Source: Nitrospina sp. (GTDB lineage: Bacteria; Nitrospinota; Nitrospinia; Nitrospinales; VA-1). From it: a stretch of 61,617 nucleotides of DNA. Positions 7,234-16,185 of the stretch are shown here, in pieces. The stretch spans positions 1 to 61,617 of the forward strand of contig JABIYR010000072.1 in the NCBI GenBank assembly GCA_018702695.1, in the 5' to 3' direction. A program made the position numbers and the translations under genes. Under the pieces are notes generated by a model, which saw nothing but the letters and a program-made list of their open reading frames with translations, was not told where the DNA came from and searched no databases. Numbering within the stretch: the stretch's first letter is position 1; every line of letters begins with the position of its first letter.

Positions 7234-8379
7234 ATGTTTTTATCGAATAAAACCCAGTTAGTAGCCATCGATATAGGCTCCTCTTCCATCAAGTTGGTTC
7301 AGTTGTCTGAGCTTAAAGGGGGAAAAGGATTTGAGCTGACCCATTTTGGGGTGATGCCATTGGCTGAGGAGAGCATTGTTGAGGGAGTGATTAAAAAGCC
7401 GGAACTGGTGGCACAGGCTCTGCAAAGTTTGCTCAAAGCAGAAAAAATACAAAGCAATTATGCGGCGTCTGCGGTGGCCGGAGAAGCGGTTTTCATAAAG
7501 AAAATAAAAGTTCCGGTTATGCCCGAAGAGGAGTTATCTACAAAGATAACCGAGGAAGCAGGGCAGTACATTCCTTTTGATATTGATGATGTTGCGCTCG
7601 ATTTTCAGATTTTAGGCGTGGTCGAAGAAGAGCAATTGGAAGAGCCTGTGGGTTCAACTGAGAGCGCAGGCGATGCTGAGTCTCACGATGACGCAGAAAA
7701 AGAAAGCCCCGATAGCGTGGGGATGATGGAAGTTCTCCTCGTAGCGGTTCAAAGAGAAGTCATTGACGAAAGAAGCGATATCCTTGTGGATGCGGGCTTG
7801 AAACCTGTTGTCATTGACTTGAATGTGTTTGCGTTGATGAATGCGGCTCAACTTACCCATGACCTGTCAACCTTGGGCACGACGGCATTGGTAGACCTCG
7901 GCGACTCGTTCACCCATATCAATATTGTTCAAGATGGAGCGATGGGCTACACGCGGGATATTCCTGTCGGGGGGGCATATTGCAGTAAAATGCTCATGTC
8001 GAAATTTAAAGTTCCCTTCAACCAGACCCTTGATATTAAAAGAGGAAAATTTGACTCTGACTTAAAAGAAGAAGAAGTCATTGAAGTCATTGCCAAGGCT
8101 TATACAAAAGTTTTGGAAGAAATTCAAAAATCTTTCGAATACTTTGGCACGCTTTCCGGAAACCCGATAGAGAAGGTTTTGTTATGCGGCGGGGGAAGCA
8201 TGATTCAAGGGTTGGATGCATTTTTTGCCGATTATTTGAAGTTGCCCGTTGAGATTCTGAACCCGATGCAAGGGGTCAAAATCAACCCCAAAAACTTTGA
8301 TCAATTATTGATCGATGAGATGGGCAGTTTGTCTGCGGTGGCACTGGGTTTGGCAATCAGGAGGTTCGATCACTCATGA
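7234..8379 (+). CDS. pilM: Type IV pilus assembly ATPase-fold protein PilM
   Basis: A cytoplasmic actin/FtsA-like protein of 381 residues that binds the N-terminal tail of PilN and links the inner-membrane alignment complex to the pilus motor. The nucleotide-binding fold opens with LVAIDIGSSSIKLVQLS and continues through LVDLGDSFTHINIV and VLLCGGGSMIQGL (phosphate and adenosine loops). Residues about 132-165 form an acidic insertion (EEEQLEEPVGSTESAGDAE...) that most PilM proteins lack or have shorter. It is the first gene of the operon; its end overlaps the pilN start by four bases (ATGA), indicating translational coupling. Confidence 0.95.
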   Translation: MFLSNKTQLVAIDIGSSSIKLVQLSELKGGKGFELTHFGVMPLAEESIVEGVIKKPELVAQALQSLLKAEKIQSNYAASAVAGEAVFIKKIKVPVMPEEELSTKITEEAGQYIPFDIDDVALDFQILGVVEEEQLEEPVGSTESAGDAESHDDAEKESPDSVGMMEVLLVAVQREVIDERSDILVDAGLKPVVIDLNVFALMNAAQLTHDLSTLGTTALVDLGDSFTHINIVQDGAMGYTRDIPVGGAYCSKMLMSKFKVPFNQTLDIKRGKFDSDLKEEEVIEVIAKAYTKVLEEIQKSFEYFGTLSGNPIEKVLLCGGGSMIQGLDAFFADYLKLPVEILNPMQGVKINPKNFDQLLIDEMGSLSAVALGLAIRRFDHS

Positions 8380-9062
8380 TTCGCATTAACCTGCATGACT
8401 ACCGCTACGAGCTGAGAAAAATAGAGACCCAGAAGCGAGTGGTCAAATGTTCCGCTATTATTATCGCGGCGGTTTTTTTGATTCTTGTGAGCTGGTATTT
8501 AGAGCAGATTCGGTTGGATACGGTAAAAGCTGAGACGAAAAAACTACAGTCTCAAGTTGCGGCTTTAAAGAAACAGGTTGAAAAGGTCAAGGCGATGAAG
8601 GATCAAACAGGTCGCCTTGAGACCATCATTGCGGGAATAGAAAATCTTAGGACAACACAGGTGCCAGCCAGCACTCTTGTCGGTGATCTAAACATATTGA
8701 TTCCTGATGACCTTTGGTTGAGCGGTATTATACAAAGGAGCGAAAAGGCGCTGAAGCGAAAGAAAATTCCCAGTATTATGTTTGGCGACCCCAGCCAGAA
8801 GAAAAAGAAAAAAAGAAAGAAGAAGGGAAAAGAAAAACAAATCAACGAGTTTTTAGAGGTCACAGGTTTTTCTTTTAGCGAAAAAGCGGTTGTGGAGTAT
8901 GTGAAGAGACTGCAAGGGCTTCCTTATTTTGACACCGTGTTTCTATACCAGTCGTTACAAGTGACAGGTGAGGGTAAGGAAAAGATGAAAATCAAGAATG
9001 TGAGTTCTGTTTATAAATTTGTTCTGTATTGCTATATGCCGGGTAAGGAAAAAAAGGCCTGA
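8376..9062 (+). CDS. pilN: Type IV pilus inner-membrane protein PilN
   Basis: A 228-residue bitopic protein of the PilMNOP alignment complex. The N-terminal cytoplasmic motif MIRINLHDYR is the PilM-binding INLLP-type peptide. One membrane helix (about 25-43) and a coiled coil (45-90) follow, then a periplasmic ferredoxin-like domain. An unusual lysine-rich tract lies at residues 127-155 (QKKKKKRKKKGKEK), encoded by an A/G-only stretch near 8799-8837. It lies between secondary elements of the periplasmic domain and is not typical of the family. The gene is translationally coupled to pilM, and pilO follows 12 bases later. Confidence 0.92.
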   Translation: MIRINLHDYRYELRKIETQKRVVKCSAIIIAAVFLILVSWYLEQIRLDTVKAETKKLQSQVAALKKQVEKVKAMKDQTGRLETIIAGIENLRTTQVPASTLVGDLNILIPDDLWLSGIIQRSEKALKRKKIPSIMFGDPSQKKKKKRKKKGKEKQINEFLEVTGFSFSEKAVVEYVKRLQGLPYFDTVFLYQSLQVTGEGKEKMKIKNVSSVYKFVLYCYMPGKEKKA

Positions 9063-9074
9063 CCCATAACAATT

Positions 9075-9728
9075 ATGGAAAAACTGTTTGATAAATTACC
9101 CTACGATGATCTCGAAGGGGTCCAGTTTACGCATTTACTTGCAGGGGCAATAGGTGCTGGGCTGTTATTATTTGTGGTCTATTTTTTCACTTTGTACAGC
9201 GCGACTCATACCGAGTTTGAACTACTAGTCAAAGAGAAGGAGGTCGCCGAGAGAACGCTTAAACGCTACAAGGCGACTGTAGCTAAAAAAGAGTTGGTAG
9301 CAAAAAAACTGACTCGCATAAGAGGCCAGTTTGATGCGTATAAAAAACAAATGCCCGATCAGAATGAGATCCCCAATTTGGTACAAAAGATAGCCACTTT
9401 TGGCAAGTACCGGAAAATCAAAATGGTGGCTCTCACGCTGGGTGAAGGGGCTGTGGGCGGTTTTTATAAGGAAATTCCTCTGGAAGTTCATATTTTGGGG
9501 GATTTATGGGTCGTGTTGGATTTCATTGAGTATATGCAAAACCTATTGCGTCTTGTGAGTTTCGATAACATGGCATTGCAAGGCTTAAACCCTGAGAGAA
9601 AAAAAACGGGTGGTGCGAGACTCGTTATTCCGGGATCCGTGAATATGACTTTTACTGCAAAGACCTATTCTTATTTGGAAGGGGCTGAAAACAAGCTCGG
9701 AGAAAAAAAGAAGAAGGGTAAGAAGTAA
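9075..9728 (+). CDS. pilO: Type IV pilus inner-membrane protein PilO
   Basis: A 217-residue partner of PilN with the standard layout: a short cytoplasmic tail, one membrane helix (about 25-44, LLAGAIGAGLLLFVVYFFTL), a lysine/glutamate-rich coiled coil (50-95), and a periplasmic domain beginning at PDQNEIPNLVQKIATFGK. The C-terminus is a basic run (KKKKGKK). It heterodimerises with PilN and connects to PilP and the secretin. It sits between pilN and the fused pilP gene, with gaps of 12 and 4 bases, in one operon. Confidence 0.92.
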   Translation: MEKLFDKLPYDDLEGVQFTHLLAGAIGAGLLLFVVYFFTLYSATHTEFELLVKEKEVAERTLKRYKATVAKKELVAKKLTRIRGQFDAYKKQMPDQNEIPNLVQKIATFGKYRKIKMVALTLGEGAVGGFYKEIPLEVHILGDLWVVLDFIEYMQNLLRLVSFDNMALQGLNPERKKTGGARLVIPGSVNMTFTAKTYSYLEGAENKLGEKKKKGKK

Positions 9729-9732
9729 GGCT

Positions 9733-11289
9733 ATGAATCCCTTATTGCGAGTGATGATACGGAATATGAAGAGCTATTCTAAAATTTTATTTTTATTCTG
9801 GGTGGTCCTAATGGGAGGCCTGCCAGTTTCCGCAATGGCGATGACGCCTCCATTGCAAGACGGAGTGAACTCTCGCAACCAGAATCTCGGCGCATTATTT
9901 CAGCATAGTGGACTGAAAAATGATTTAGATAGTCTCGAATCGGTTTTAAAGGTTTCAGCCAATATCAATGCCAAGGTGCTGATGCCGGGTCAGGTTGAAT
10001 TTGCAAAAAGAATCATGCGCCAGACCTATTCCTCAGAAATATTTTACGAATTGCTGCGGAAGCCCTTTGTTGAAAATTACAAACCACAACACATTCAATC
10101 TGTGGTTGCATGGTATAGAAGTCCGTTGGGGAAAAAAATATTGAATTCTGAAAAAGAATCCAATAACTCTGAAGACCTGATGGAAGAGATGGTGTTGTTT
10201 GAGAAAAATTTATCGAGAGTCCCTCTGGGCAAGAAACGCTTATCCTCAATTAAAGCGATAGAGCGTTCGCTAAGAAGAACCGAAGCTGGAAAGTCGCTTT
10301 ATTTGGGGTATGTCAAATTGATGCATCCCTTCAATAAGAATATTAAAGGTGAAAGTCTGGCAAAACTCTTGCGAAAATTAGACAAAAGCATTACGAAACC
10401 GATGCGGAAAATTAATTTGCGAGTTTTATTCTATAGCTATAAAAAACTAAAAGATGAGGAGCTGGAACAATATGCGGGGTTTTTAAATTCTCCTGCCGGT
10501 CACTGGTACAACCAGTTGGCATTAAAGGGTTTTAAAGATGGGGTCAGGAGAATTTCGAATGATGCCGAAGTAACTCAGGGTGAGTTGATAAAAGAATTAG
10601 CTTCAGGGGGGCCACAGTTCCCTTTGACAAAGGCGATCGCTCCGCCGGGATACAGGTATTTGTTGATCAGCAAGCGTGACCCCTTTCGTCCTTTGATTAA
10701 AAAAGATCGGAAGCCAATATCTTTTGACGAAGCACAGGTGGTGGTTCGTAAGGTGCCGGGGGTTTCTAAAAAAGAAAAAGTGCTCCTTCGGGCAAAAAAG
10801 CGCAAGTCCAAGCCGCGATTTTTTGGGGGTGAACTGAGTAGTGTCGCACCCATGGCATTACTGGTATGGGAAAAAATTAAAGCGCAGCATCCGGAACTCT
10901 ATCGAAAGCTCCATGACTTTGAAAGTTTATTTAATGACCGGAAAAGAATGGAAGGTCTTGCAGATGATAAATATGCTGAAGCCTTAGAAGGGTATCGCGA
11001 TGCTCTGGAGCAGTCTTCGGGGATTGAAATGGAAGAGTCTCCCCTGCAGGTTGCATATAAATCCCTCAAGATGACAGGAATCATCCGAAAAAAAACGGAA
11101 TCGGTGGCAATGTTTGAAGTGGGCAGTACCGGATATGTAGTAAGAAAAGGGGATCTCGTTGGCCCTGCTTTTGGGTATGTGGGTGAAATACAAGACGAGA
11201 AAATAATTGTACTTGAAAAATTCCGTAATTATTACGGAAATATCTTAACCAAACGACAAATTATTGAATTCTTTCAGAGCCCATCTTAA
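9733..11289 (+). CDS. PilP-domain protein with a large DUF2059-like N-terminal region
   Basis: A 518-residue exported protein at the pilP position. The signal sequence is about 18-37 (ending VSAMA). Two regions, about 60-150 and 165-285, each contain the DUF2059-like helical signature (VVAWYRSPLGKKIL and YAGFLNSPAGHWYN). A basic linker follows, with a conserved RDPFRPL segment near 315. The last 80 residues (about 435-518) match the PilP/GspC-type beta domain (GYVVRKGDLVGPAFGYVGEI, then ILTKRQIIEF). Classical PilP is a lipoprotein of about 170-180 residues that docks PilNO to the secretin. Here there is no lipobox cysteine, and the protein is about three times longer. I infer a PilP with added periplasmic domains. 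Confidence 0.8.
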   Translation: MNPLLRVMIRNMKSYSKILFLFWVVLMGGLPVSAMAMTPPLQDGVNSRNQNLGALFQHSGLKNDLDSLESVLKVSANINAKVLMPGQVEFAKRIMRQTYSSEIFYELLRKPFVENYKPQHIQSVVAWYRSPLGKKILNSEKESNNSEDLMEEMVLFEKNLSRVPLGKKRLSSIKAIERSLRRTEAGKSLYLGYVKLMHPFNKNIKGESLAKLLRKLDKSITKPMRKINLRVLFYSYKKLKDEELEQYAGFLNSPAGHWYNQLALKGFKDGVRRISNDAEVTQGELIKELASGGPQFPLTKAIAPPGYRYLLISKRDPFRPLIKKDRKPISFDEAQVVVRKVPGVSKKEKVLLRAKKRKSKPRFFGGELSSVAPMALLVWEKIKAQHPELYRKLHDFESLFNDRKRMEGLADDKYAEALEGYRDALEQSSGIEMEESPLQVAYKSLKMTGIIRKKTESVAMFEVGSTGYVVRKGDLVGPAFGYVGEIQDEKIIVLEKFRNYYGNILTKRQIIEFFQSPS

Positions 11290-11307
11290 CGAGGGTAATA
11301 CGAACTC

Positions 11308-13245
11308 ATGAAAAAACAAATATTCATAAAATCCCGTTTAATCAAGATCGTTTCTTTGTTGATATTTTTAATGGGATGGCCAGGGGTTGTTGCACACTCT
11401 TCTGTGTTATTACCCGATCGCCAAATGAATGCGCCGTTAGTTAAGGGCTTGGCCAATTCCATTCATAATCACAAAAAACTTGGGTTGATATTGGCTCAAA
11501 ATAAATCTATGGACTCGCAGAAAGAGCCACTTGGCGAGGTTGTTTTTCTCAACACCCAAGAAGAGGGACAAAACTCGATCATCTCTCTTGAGTCGACGCA
11601 GTCGGTTCAGTATACGGCGTTTAAACTTCAGAACCCGCTTCGTCTGGTTTTAGATCTTCCCAAAATGAATCAAGGCAAGTTGACCAGCCGTGTTCAAGTT
11701 GGCAAGGGGATTGTGAGATCTATTTTACCCATCCATTTTAAAGAGGCGGGAGTGTTGCGTCTTGAGATCACTCTTAATCAGGCCGCAGACTATGAAATCA
11801 ATAAGCCTGAAAAAAACAAATTGGTCATTCGCTTGAATTCTTCTGGGCAAATACCTGAAGAGAAAACAGCCCAATTATCATCTGCGACTGAAAGTAGGGT
11901 TAAGAAGAATGTGGATACGGAAAGCTCTCAGAACGAATCCACCGTAGTTGAGGATTCAGCTAAAACTTCTAACGACTCTTGTTACCCCATGCTTTACGGC
12001 GAGAAGGAAACCATTTCTCTGGATTTTCAAAATGCCGATGTACGTAACCTGTTTAGAGTTTTTTCAGAGATCAGTGGCTTCAATGTCATCCTTTCTCCTG
12101 AAGTGGGCGGATCGGTGAATATTAGAATGCTAGATGTTCCCTGGAATGAGGCGATGGAGATTATTCTCACCAACAGTGCATTGGGACGGCAATGTTTCGG
12201 TAACAATATTGTGCGAATCGTTACCAAGGCGGCACTGGAGGCTGAAGAAAGAGCACTCATTGCAAAGAAATCTCGCATTGTGGCCGACAAGCTGGCGGAG
12301 CAGAATGCGCAAGACCTTGTGACCGAGGTCGTTCGTATTGACAATGCCGATATCGCCGCATTGGCAACGAACCTGACTGCCTTAAAAAGTCCCCGAGCAG
12401 ACAGCCAAATTACGGTGGATGTGCGTACGAATACCTTAATATTGAAAGACCTGCGAGTTCGCGTGGATGATATGTTAAAAACCATCGCAATTTTAGATGT
12501 CCCCACGCCACAAATTCTAATTGAAGCAAAGATTGTTGATATCAGTAAAAGCTTTACCCAAGAACTGGGTATTCAATGGGGCTTAACGGGTGAGTTGGCA
12601 GGAGGGGCAGTCGGTGGTTCAACGATTTCAGCAAGCCCTACTTCTACAGGTGGTTTTCTGGTTGATTTGGCTCAGACCTCAAATATTTCAAGTGGAAGCG
12701 TAGGAGGCTTTGGTCTTGCATTGGGGAACTTGATAAATGGATTGAATATCAACCTCCGGCTGGAAGCTTTGGAGACTCAGGGTAAAGGGCGCATTCTATC
12801 CAGCCCAAAAGTCACAACGGCTGATAACAAAGAAGCCCGGATAAGGAGTGGTAGGCAGATTCCTTATCAGGTGACATCAGCGGAAGGGAACTCAATTCAA
12901 TTTGTCGATGCCGAGTTGAGTTTAACTGTTACCCCGCATGCGACGTCAGACAATAAAATTTATTTGATCATTGATGCCACTAAAAATGCCGCCGATTTCA
13001 CCAATCAGGTGAATGGTGTGCCGACCATCACTACTAAAGAAACGCATACAGAAGTGTTAGTGGGCAATGGTGATACCACCGTTTTAGGCGGAATTTACGA
13101 AAGCGAATCAACCGAAAATAAAAAAGAAGTTCCGTTTTTATCCAAGGTCCCAGTTTTTGGTAATTTATTTAAAAGTTTTGCCGATGCCGACACCATCACG
13201 GAGCTTTTGGTTTTCATCACTCCCACCATCATCGAAACAAATTGA
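11308..13245 (+). CDS. pilQ: Type IV pilus secretin PilQ
   Basis: A 645-residue outer-membrane secretin that forms the pore through which the pilus exits. It has a signal peptide (about 1-30), one AMIN domain (about 90-190, peptidoglycan binding), an acidic/serine linker, a secretin/TonB short N-terminal domain (about 228-300, ISLDFQNADVRNLFRVFSEISG), an N1/KH-like domain (about 335-400), and the secretin beta-barrel domain to the end (PQILIEAKIVDIS, GRILSSPKVTTADN, VPFLSKVPVFGNLF). Only one AMIN domain is seen, whereas many PilQ proteins have two. It is the last pil gene of the operon and is followed 73 bases later by aroB. Confidence 0.95.
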   Translation: MKKQIFIKSRLIKIVSLLIFLMGWPGVVAHSSVLLPDRQMNAPLVKGLANSIHNHKKLGLILAQNKSMDSQKEPLGEVVFLNTQEEGQNSIISLESTQSVQYTAFKLQNPLRLVLDLPKMNQGKLTSRVQVGKGIVRSILPIHFKEAGVLRLEITLNQAADYEINKPEKNKLVIRLNSSGQIPEEKTAQLSSATESRVKKNVDTESSQNESTVVEDSAKTSNDSCYPMLYGEKETISLDFQNADVRNLFRVFSEISGFNVILSPEVGGSVNIRMLDVPWNEAMEIILTNSALGRQCFGNNIVRIVTKAALEAEERALIAKKSRIVADKLAEQNAQDLVTEVVRIDNADIAALATNLTALKSPRADSQITVDVRTNTLILKDLRVRVDDMLKTIAILDVPTPQILIEAKIVDISKSFTQELGIQWGLTGELAGGAVGGSTISASPTSTGGFLVDLAQTSNISSGSVGGFGLALGNLINGLNINLRLEALETQGKGRILSSPKVTTADNKEARIRSGRQIPYQVTSAEGNSIQFVDAELSLTVTPHATSDNKIYLIIDATKNAADFTNQVNGVPTITTKETHTEVLVGNGDTTVLGGIYESESTENKKEVPFLSKVPVFGNLFKSFADADTITELLVFITPTIIETN

Positions 13246-13318
13246 ATTCTGTGTTTGAAATGGTTTGAATTAAAAAATCCACTGTGCACAGAAAAAACTT
13301 CTTATAGAAGAAAAAGAC

Positions 13319-14389
13319 ATGCAACGCTTGAACATTGATCTGGGTGAAAGAAGTTACGAAATTTTAATTGGCCCGGGTATCAGAAGACGGGCGGGTGAAT
13401 TTCTCAAAGCGGTTTTTAAACCTAGCCGAATTGTCATCATCACACATCCCTCCATCAATGAACTCTATGGCGCAGAGGTGGCAGAGAATTTTGCGGCTCA
13501 GGGTTGGACGACTGATATCATTGAAATCCCTGAAGGCGAATCCTCGAAGAGCTTGACTCAGGCTGAAAAACTATACGATCACCTGTTAGAATTGAATTGC
13601 GACCGGAAATCTGTTTTAGTTGCTTTGGGAGGAGGCGTGATCGGAGATTTGGTCGGATTCATTGCGGCTACTTATCAAAGAGGTATTCCTTTCGTACAAA
13701 TGCCGACCACATTACTTTCTCAGGTTGATAGCAGTGTTGGGGGAAAAACAGCGGTCAATCATCCCAAGGGAAAAAATATGATCGGCGCTTTTTACCAGCC
13801 CCTTCTGGTCGTGGCAGACTTGGAAACCCTTGCGACACTTCCCGTTAGGGAGTATCGAGCCGGATTGGCAGAGATTGTCAAGTATGGAGTTATCTCCGAT
13901 GCCAAGTTTTTTGAATTTTTAGAAACACGCCACAAGGATATTCTCAACCTAGATCACGACTGCCTTTCTCATATTATCGAGACCTCATGTGCCATCAAGG
14001 CAGAAGTGGTGGAGAAGGATGAGCGAGAAAGTCATTACCGAATGATACTCAACTTCGGGCACACTCTGGGCCATGTTGTCGAGTCGTTGACAGGTTATAC
14101 CCGTTATATTCATGGTGAAGCAGTGGCGATAGGAATGGTGCGGGCGGCAGAGCTGTCGGTTACTATGAAGAGATGCTCAGCCGAGATACCCACACGTTTG
14201 AAAAATTTATTGCTTAAATTGGGATTGCCGGTGGAGATGCCTGACTTGGATACTTCAGCGGTGATTGAATCTTTGTATCATGATAAAAAAACCATGAATC
14301 ATAAAATAAAATTTATTCTGGTTAAAGAAATAGGCTCGATAGAAATTGTTGATCAGGTTTCAGAAGGTGAAATTTTAGCAATTCTTTGA
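13319..14389 (+). CDS. aroB: 3-dehydroquinate synthase
   Basis: Second enzyme of the shikimate pathway; it converts DAHP to 3-dehydroquinate using NAD and a divalent metal. 356 residues, the usual length. Visible motifs are the NAD-binding VALGGGVIGDLVGF, PTTLLSQVDSSVGGKTAVN, the metal-ligand helix EYRAGLAEIVKYGVI and the histidines in ILNFGHTLGHVVE and YIHGEAVAIGM. It lies directly downstream of pilQ, an adjacency also seen in gammaproteobacteria (pilQ-aroK-aroB), although aroK is not present here. Confidence 0.96.
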   Translation: MQRLNIDLGERSYEILIGPGIRRRAGEFLKAVFKPSRIVIITHPSINELYGAEVAENFAAQGWTTDIIEIPEGESSKSLTQAEKLYDHLLELNCDRKSVLVALGGGVIGDLVGFIAATYQRGIPFVQMPTTLLSQVDSSVGGKTAVNHPKGKNMIGAFYQPLLVVADLETLATLPVREYRAGLAEIVKYGVISDAKFFEFLETRHKDILNLDHDCLSHIIETSCAIKAEVVEKDERESHYRMILNFGHTLGHVVESLTGYTRYIHGEAVAIGMVRAAELSVTMKRCSAEIPTRLKNLLLKLGLPVEMPDLDTSAVIESLYHDKKTMNHKIKFILVKEIGSIEIVDQVSEGEILAIL

Positions 14390-14470
14390 GTCGGTTCCAT
14401 TAAAATACCCGCCCAATTAGAGTTGGGGAAATTAAAAATGCTTGCATCAGGCTATTGATAGGAATGACTT

Positions 14471-15136
14471 ATGTTAGCCAGACAAACAATTTTAAAACGA
14501 GTGATGATTGTGGTTACAGCTGTGCTGTCAATCGTTGCGCAAGCGGATGCCGCAGTTTATACATGGAAAGATAAAAACGGTACGACTCATTTTACCGATG
14601 ATCGCACAAAGGTTCCGCAAGCGTATCGTAATAAGCCACTCCTTAAAGATCGCATAACTCCTGCAGAATTACCGAGCCTCGAGAAAAAAGACGAGTCGAA
14701 GGCTGAGAGTAAAAGTCTCCCAAAAAAAAATAAAGCCAAAGAATCAGATGAAGAGAGTTTGACTGTGGCTCAACGCTCCGCGATTCAGGCCACCACAAAC
14801 TTTCTGAAAGAAGATATCCTGCGATACGAAAAATATTACGACTGGCCCCCCAGCCGCAGTAAATATCGTTTGCTCAAAGAAGCTGTGGCAAATGCTACGT
14901 CAGCCAAACAAGCCCTTTTGCAAACAATAAGTCTACACGATCTTCCCCTGTTTAAGGATGTCACTGAGTTTTTACAGGCGAGCATTGCCGAAGATGAAAA
15001 AGCCCAGAAAATTAGACCGACAACCATCACCTCAACCCGGCAAACTCAGGCTTTGATCAATCGATTAAAACGAGAAACCGGGCAGGAAAATCATTTTCTG
15101 AAAAAACTGACGGCTGTTCTCAACTCCCCCGAGTAA
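14471..15136 (+). CDS. Exported DUF4124-domain protein
   Basis: A 221-residue protein with a signal peptide (about 1-27, cut after ADA) followed at once by a DUF4124 motif, AVYTWKDKNGTTHFTDD, a short periplasmic beta-hairpin module. The remainder is helical and charged, with a lysine/serine-rich linker (70-100) and a C-terminal helical region. DUF4124 modules are common in periplasmic proteins of unclear function. A second one is fused to an aspartic protease at 37419 in this window. It is placed between aroB and the minor pilin operons, with its own gap of about 80 bases. Function unknown. Confidence 0.82.
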   Translation: MLARQTILKRVMIVVTAVLSIVAQADAAVYTWKDKNGTTHFTDDRTKVPQAYRNKPLLKDRITPAELPSLEKKDESKAESKSLPKKNKAKESDEESLTVAQRSAIQATTNFLKEDILRYEKYYDWPPSRSKYRLLKEAVANATSAKQALLQTISLHDLPLFKDVTEFLQASIAEDEKAQKIRPTTITSTRQTQALINRLKRETGQENHFLKKLTAVLNSPE

Positions 15137-15446
15137 CACCATTTGCACTTCAAACTCAATCAAACTGATAAATAAATATTTTTTTTGTGATGAGCCATCA
15201 AGGCGAGGACGGTTCATCGGCAATAGACTTCCTGTGAAAAATGTTGGATGCAACAGGGGATTTTCCAAAGGTTTTCAATATTAAAGCCTGCGGATTATTT
15301 ATAGCGTATTCCGAAAAAGTGAGTTGGATAGCGTGGTTTAACGTGCTTAAAACAGGCATGTAATAAATTTATATACCCCAAATGGGTTGCTAAAATATTG
15401 TGTTTGCCTTAAATTAAAGTGGACTGAAAAGTGAAAACACTTTCGC
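15137..15446 (+). other. 310-base intergenic region ahead of the first minor-pilin operon
   Basis: No gene is visible. A clear hairpin lies at about 15190-15219, with stem GATGAGCC / GGTTCATC (eight pairs, one G-U) and a purine-rich loop containing AGGCGAGGA. I see no convincing sigma-54 or sigma-70 promoter, so the start of the pilin transcript is not located. The loop GGA is compatible with a CsrA-type site, but that is speculation. Confidence 0.35.
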
Positions 15447-16124
15447 ATGGTTTGGCTGATGAAGACCTTTAATTTAAAAATTTATACAGATATGACTCTC
15501 AGGCCGCGTAAATATAACTCTGTCTTAAAAAATGAAAACGGGGTTTCTCTGGTTGAAGGACTTCTTGCGGCCGCCATTCTTGCATTGGGAGTGTTGGGCT
15601 ATGCTTCCTTGCAAGGGAATATTGTGAATTTGGGGCAAAAAAGTGCAAAAAAAAGTGTCTCCATTACTCTGGCTCAAGACAAACTGGAAGCCTTAAAAAA
15701 TTTGGCCTCCAAAATTGAGTTACCCGATACCGACTCTCTGACTTCCCCTATTTATTCTGATGGAACTTGGTCCAACTCGTTAGGGGAGACCATCGATTCA
15801 GAAGGTGATGTGGATGCAGATGGAGACTATGAGCGCACTTGGACCATTGCACCCGATGCTGATTTAGGACATTTTTATGACCTCAGCGTTTCGGTGGGCT
15901 GGCAAGACAGATCGTCAAACCCACTCCACACGGTCACATTATACACCCAGGTCAATCAAGACTTTCGGGTTGAAGCGGCAGATGTAGAAGTGTCGGAAAA
16001 TGCTGACGATTCCGACCCGAGTGATAAAGATAAGGACAAAGATAAGGACAAAGACAAAGATTCAGATTCCGGTGACAAAGACAAAGATAAGGACAAAGAT
16101 AAAGATTCAGATTCCGGCGAATAG
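15447..16124 (+). CDS. PilV-like minor pilin with C-terminal Asp/Lys repeat
   Basis: A 225-residue class III prepilin. The processing site is KNENG^VSLVEGLLAAAILALG: glycine at -1, glutamate at +5 and a hydrophobic helix, although +1 is valine rather than the usual phenylalanine. The globular part (about 60-185) has the PilV layout (TLAQDKLEALKNLA). The last 35 residues are the low-complexity run DKDKDKDKDKDS-DSGDK. Start choice is uncertain: 15447 gives a very long leader and ATG at 15492 gives a 17-residue leader more typical of minor pilins; neither has a clear ribosome site. First gene of a pilV-pilW-pilX-like operon. The repeat reappears inside the third gene. Confidence 0.82.
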   Translation: MVWLMKTFNLKIYTDMTLRPRKYNSVLKNENGVSLVEGLLAAAILALGVLGYASLQGNIVNLGQKSAKKSVSITLAQDKLEALKNLASKIELPDTDSLTSPIYSDGTWSNSLGETIDSEGDVDADGDYERTWTIAPDADLGHFYDLSVSVGWQDRSSNPLHTVTLYTQVNQDFRVEAADVEVSENADDSDPSDKDKDKDKDKDKDSDSGDKDKDKDKDKDSDSGE

Positions 16125-16185
16125 GACTGTGGCTTTATCGAGCTGAAACTTAACTAAACTCAAAACAAGAGATAAACAGCCAAAT

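Noticed and set aside
13290-13320. Hairpin after pilQ as a terminator
   Set aside because: CTTCT/AGAAG is followed by A rather than T on the plus strand; it would work only for a minus-strand transcript, and no gene is there.
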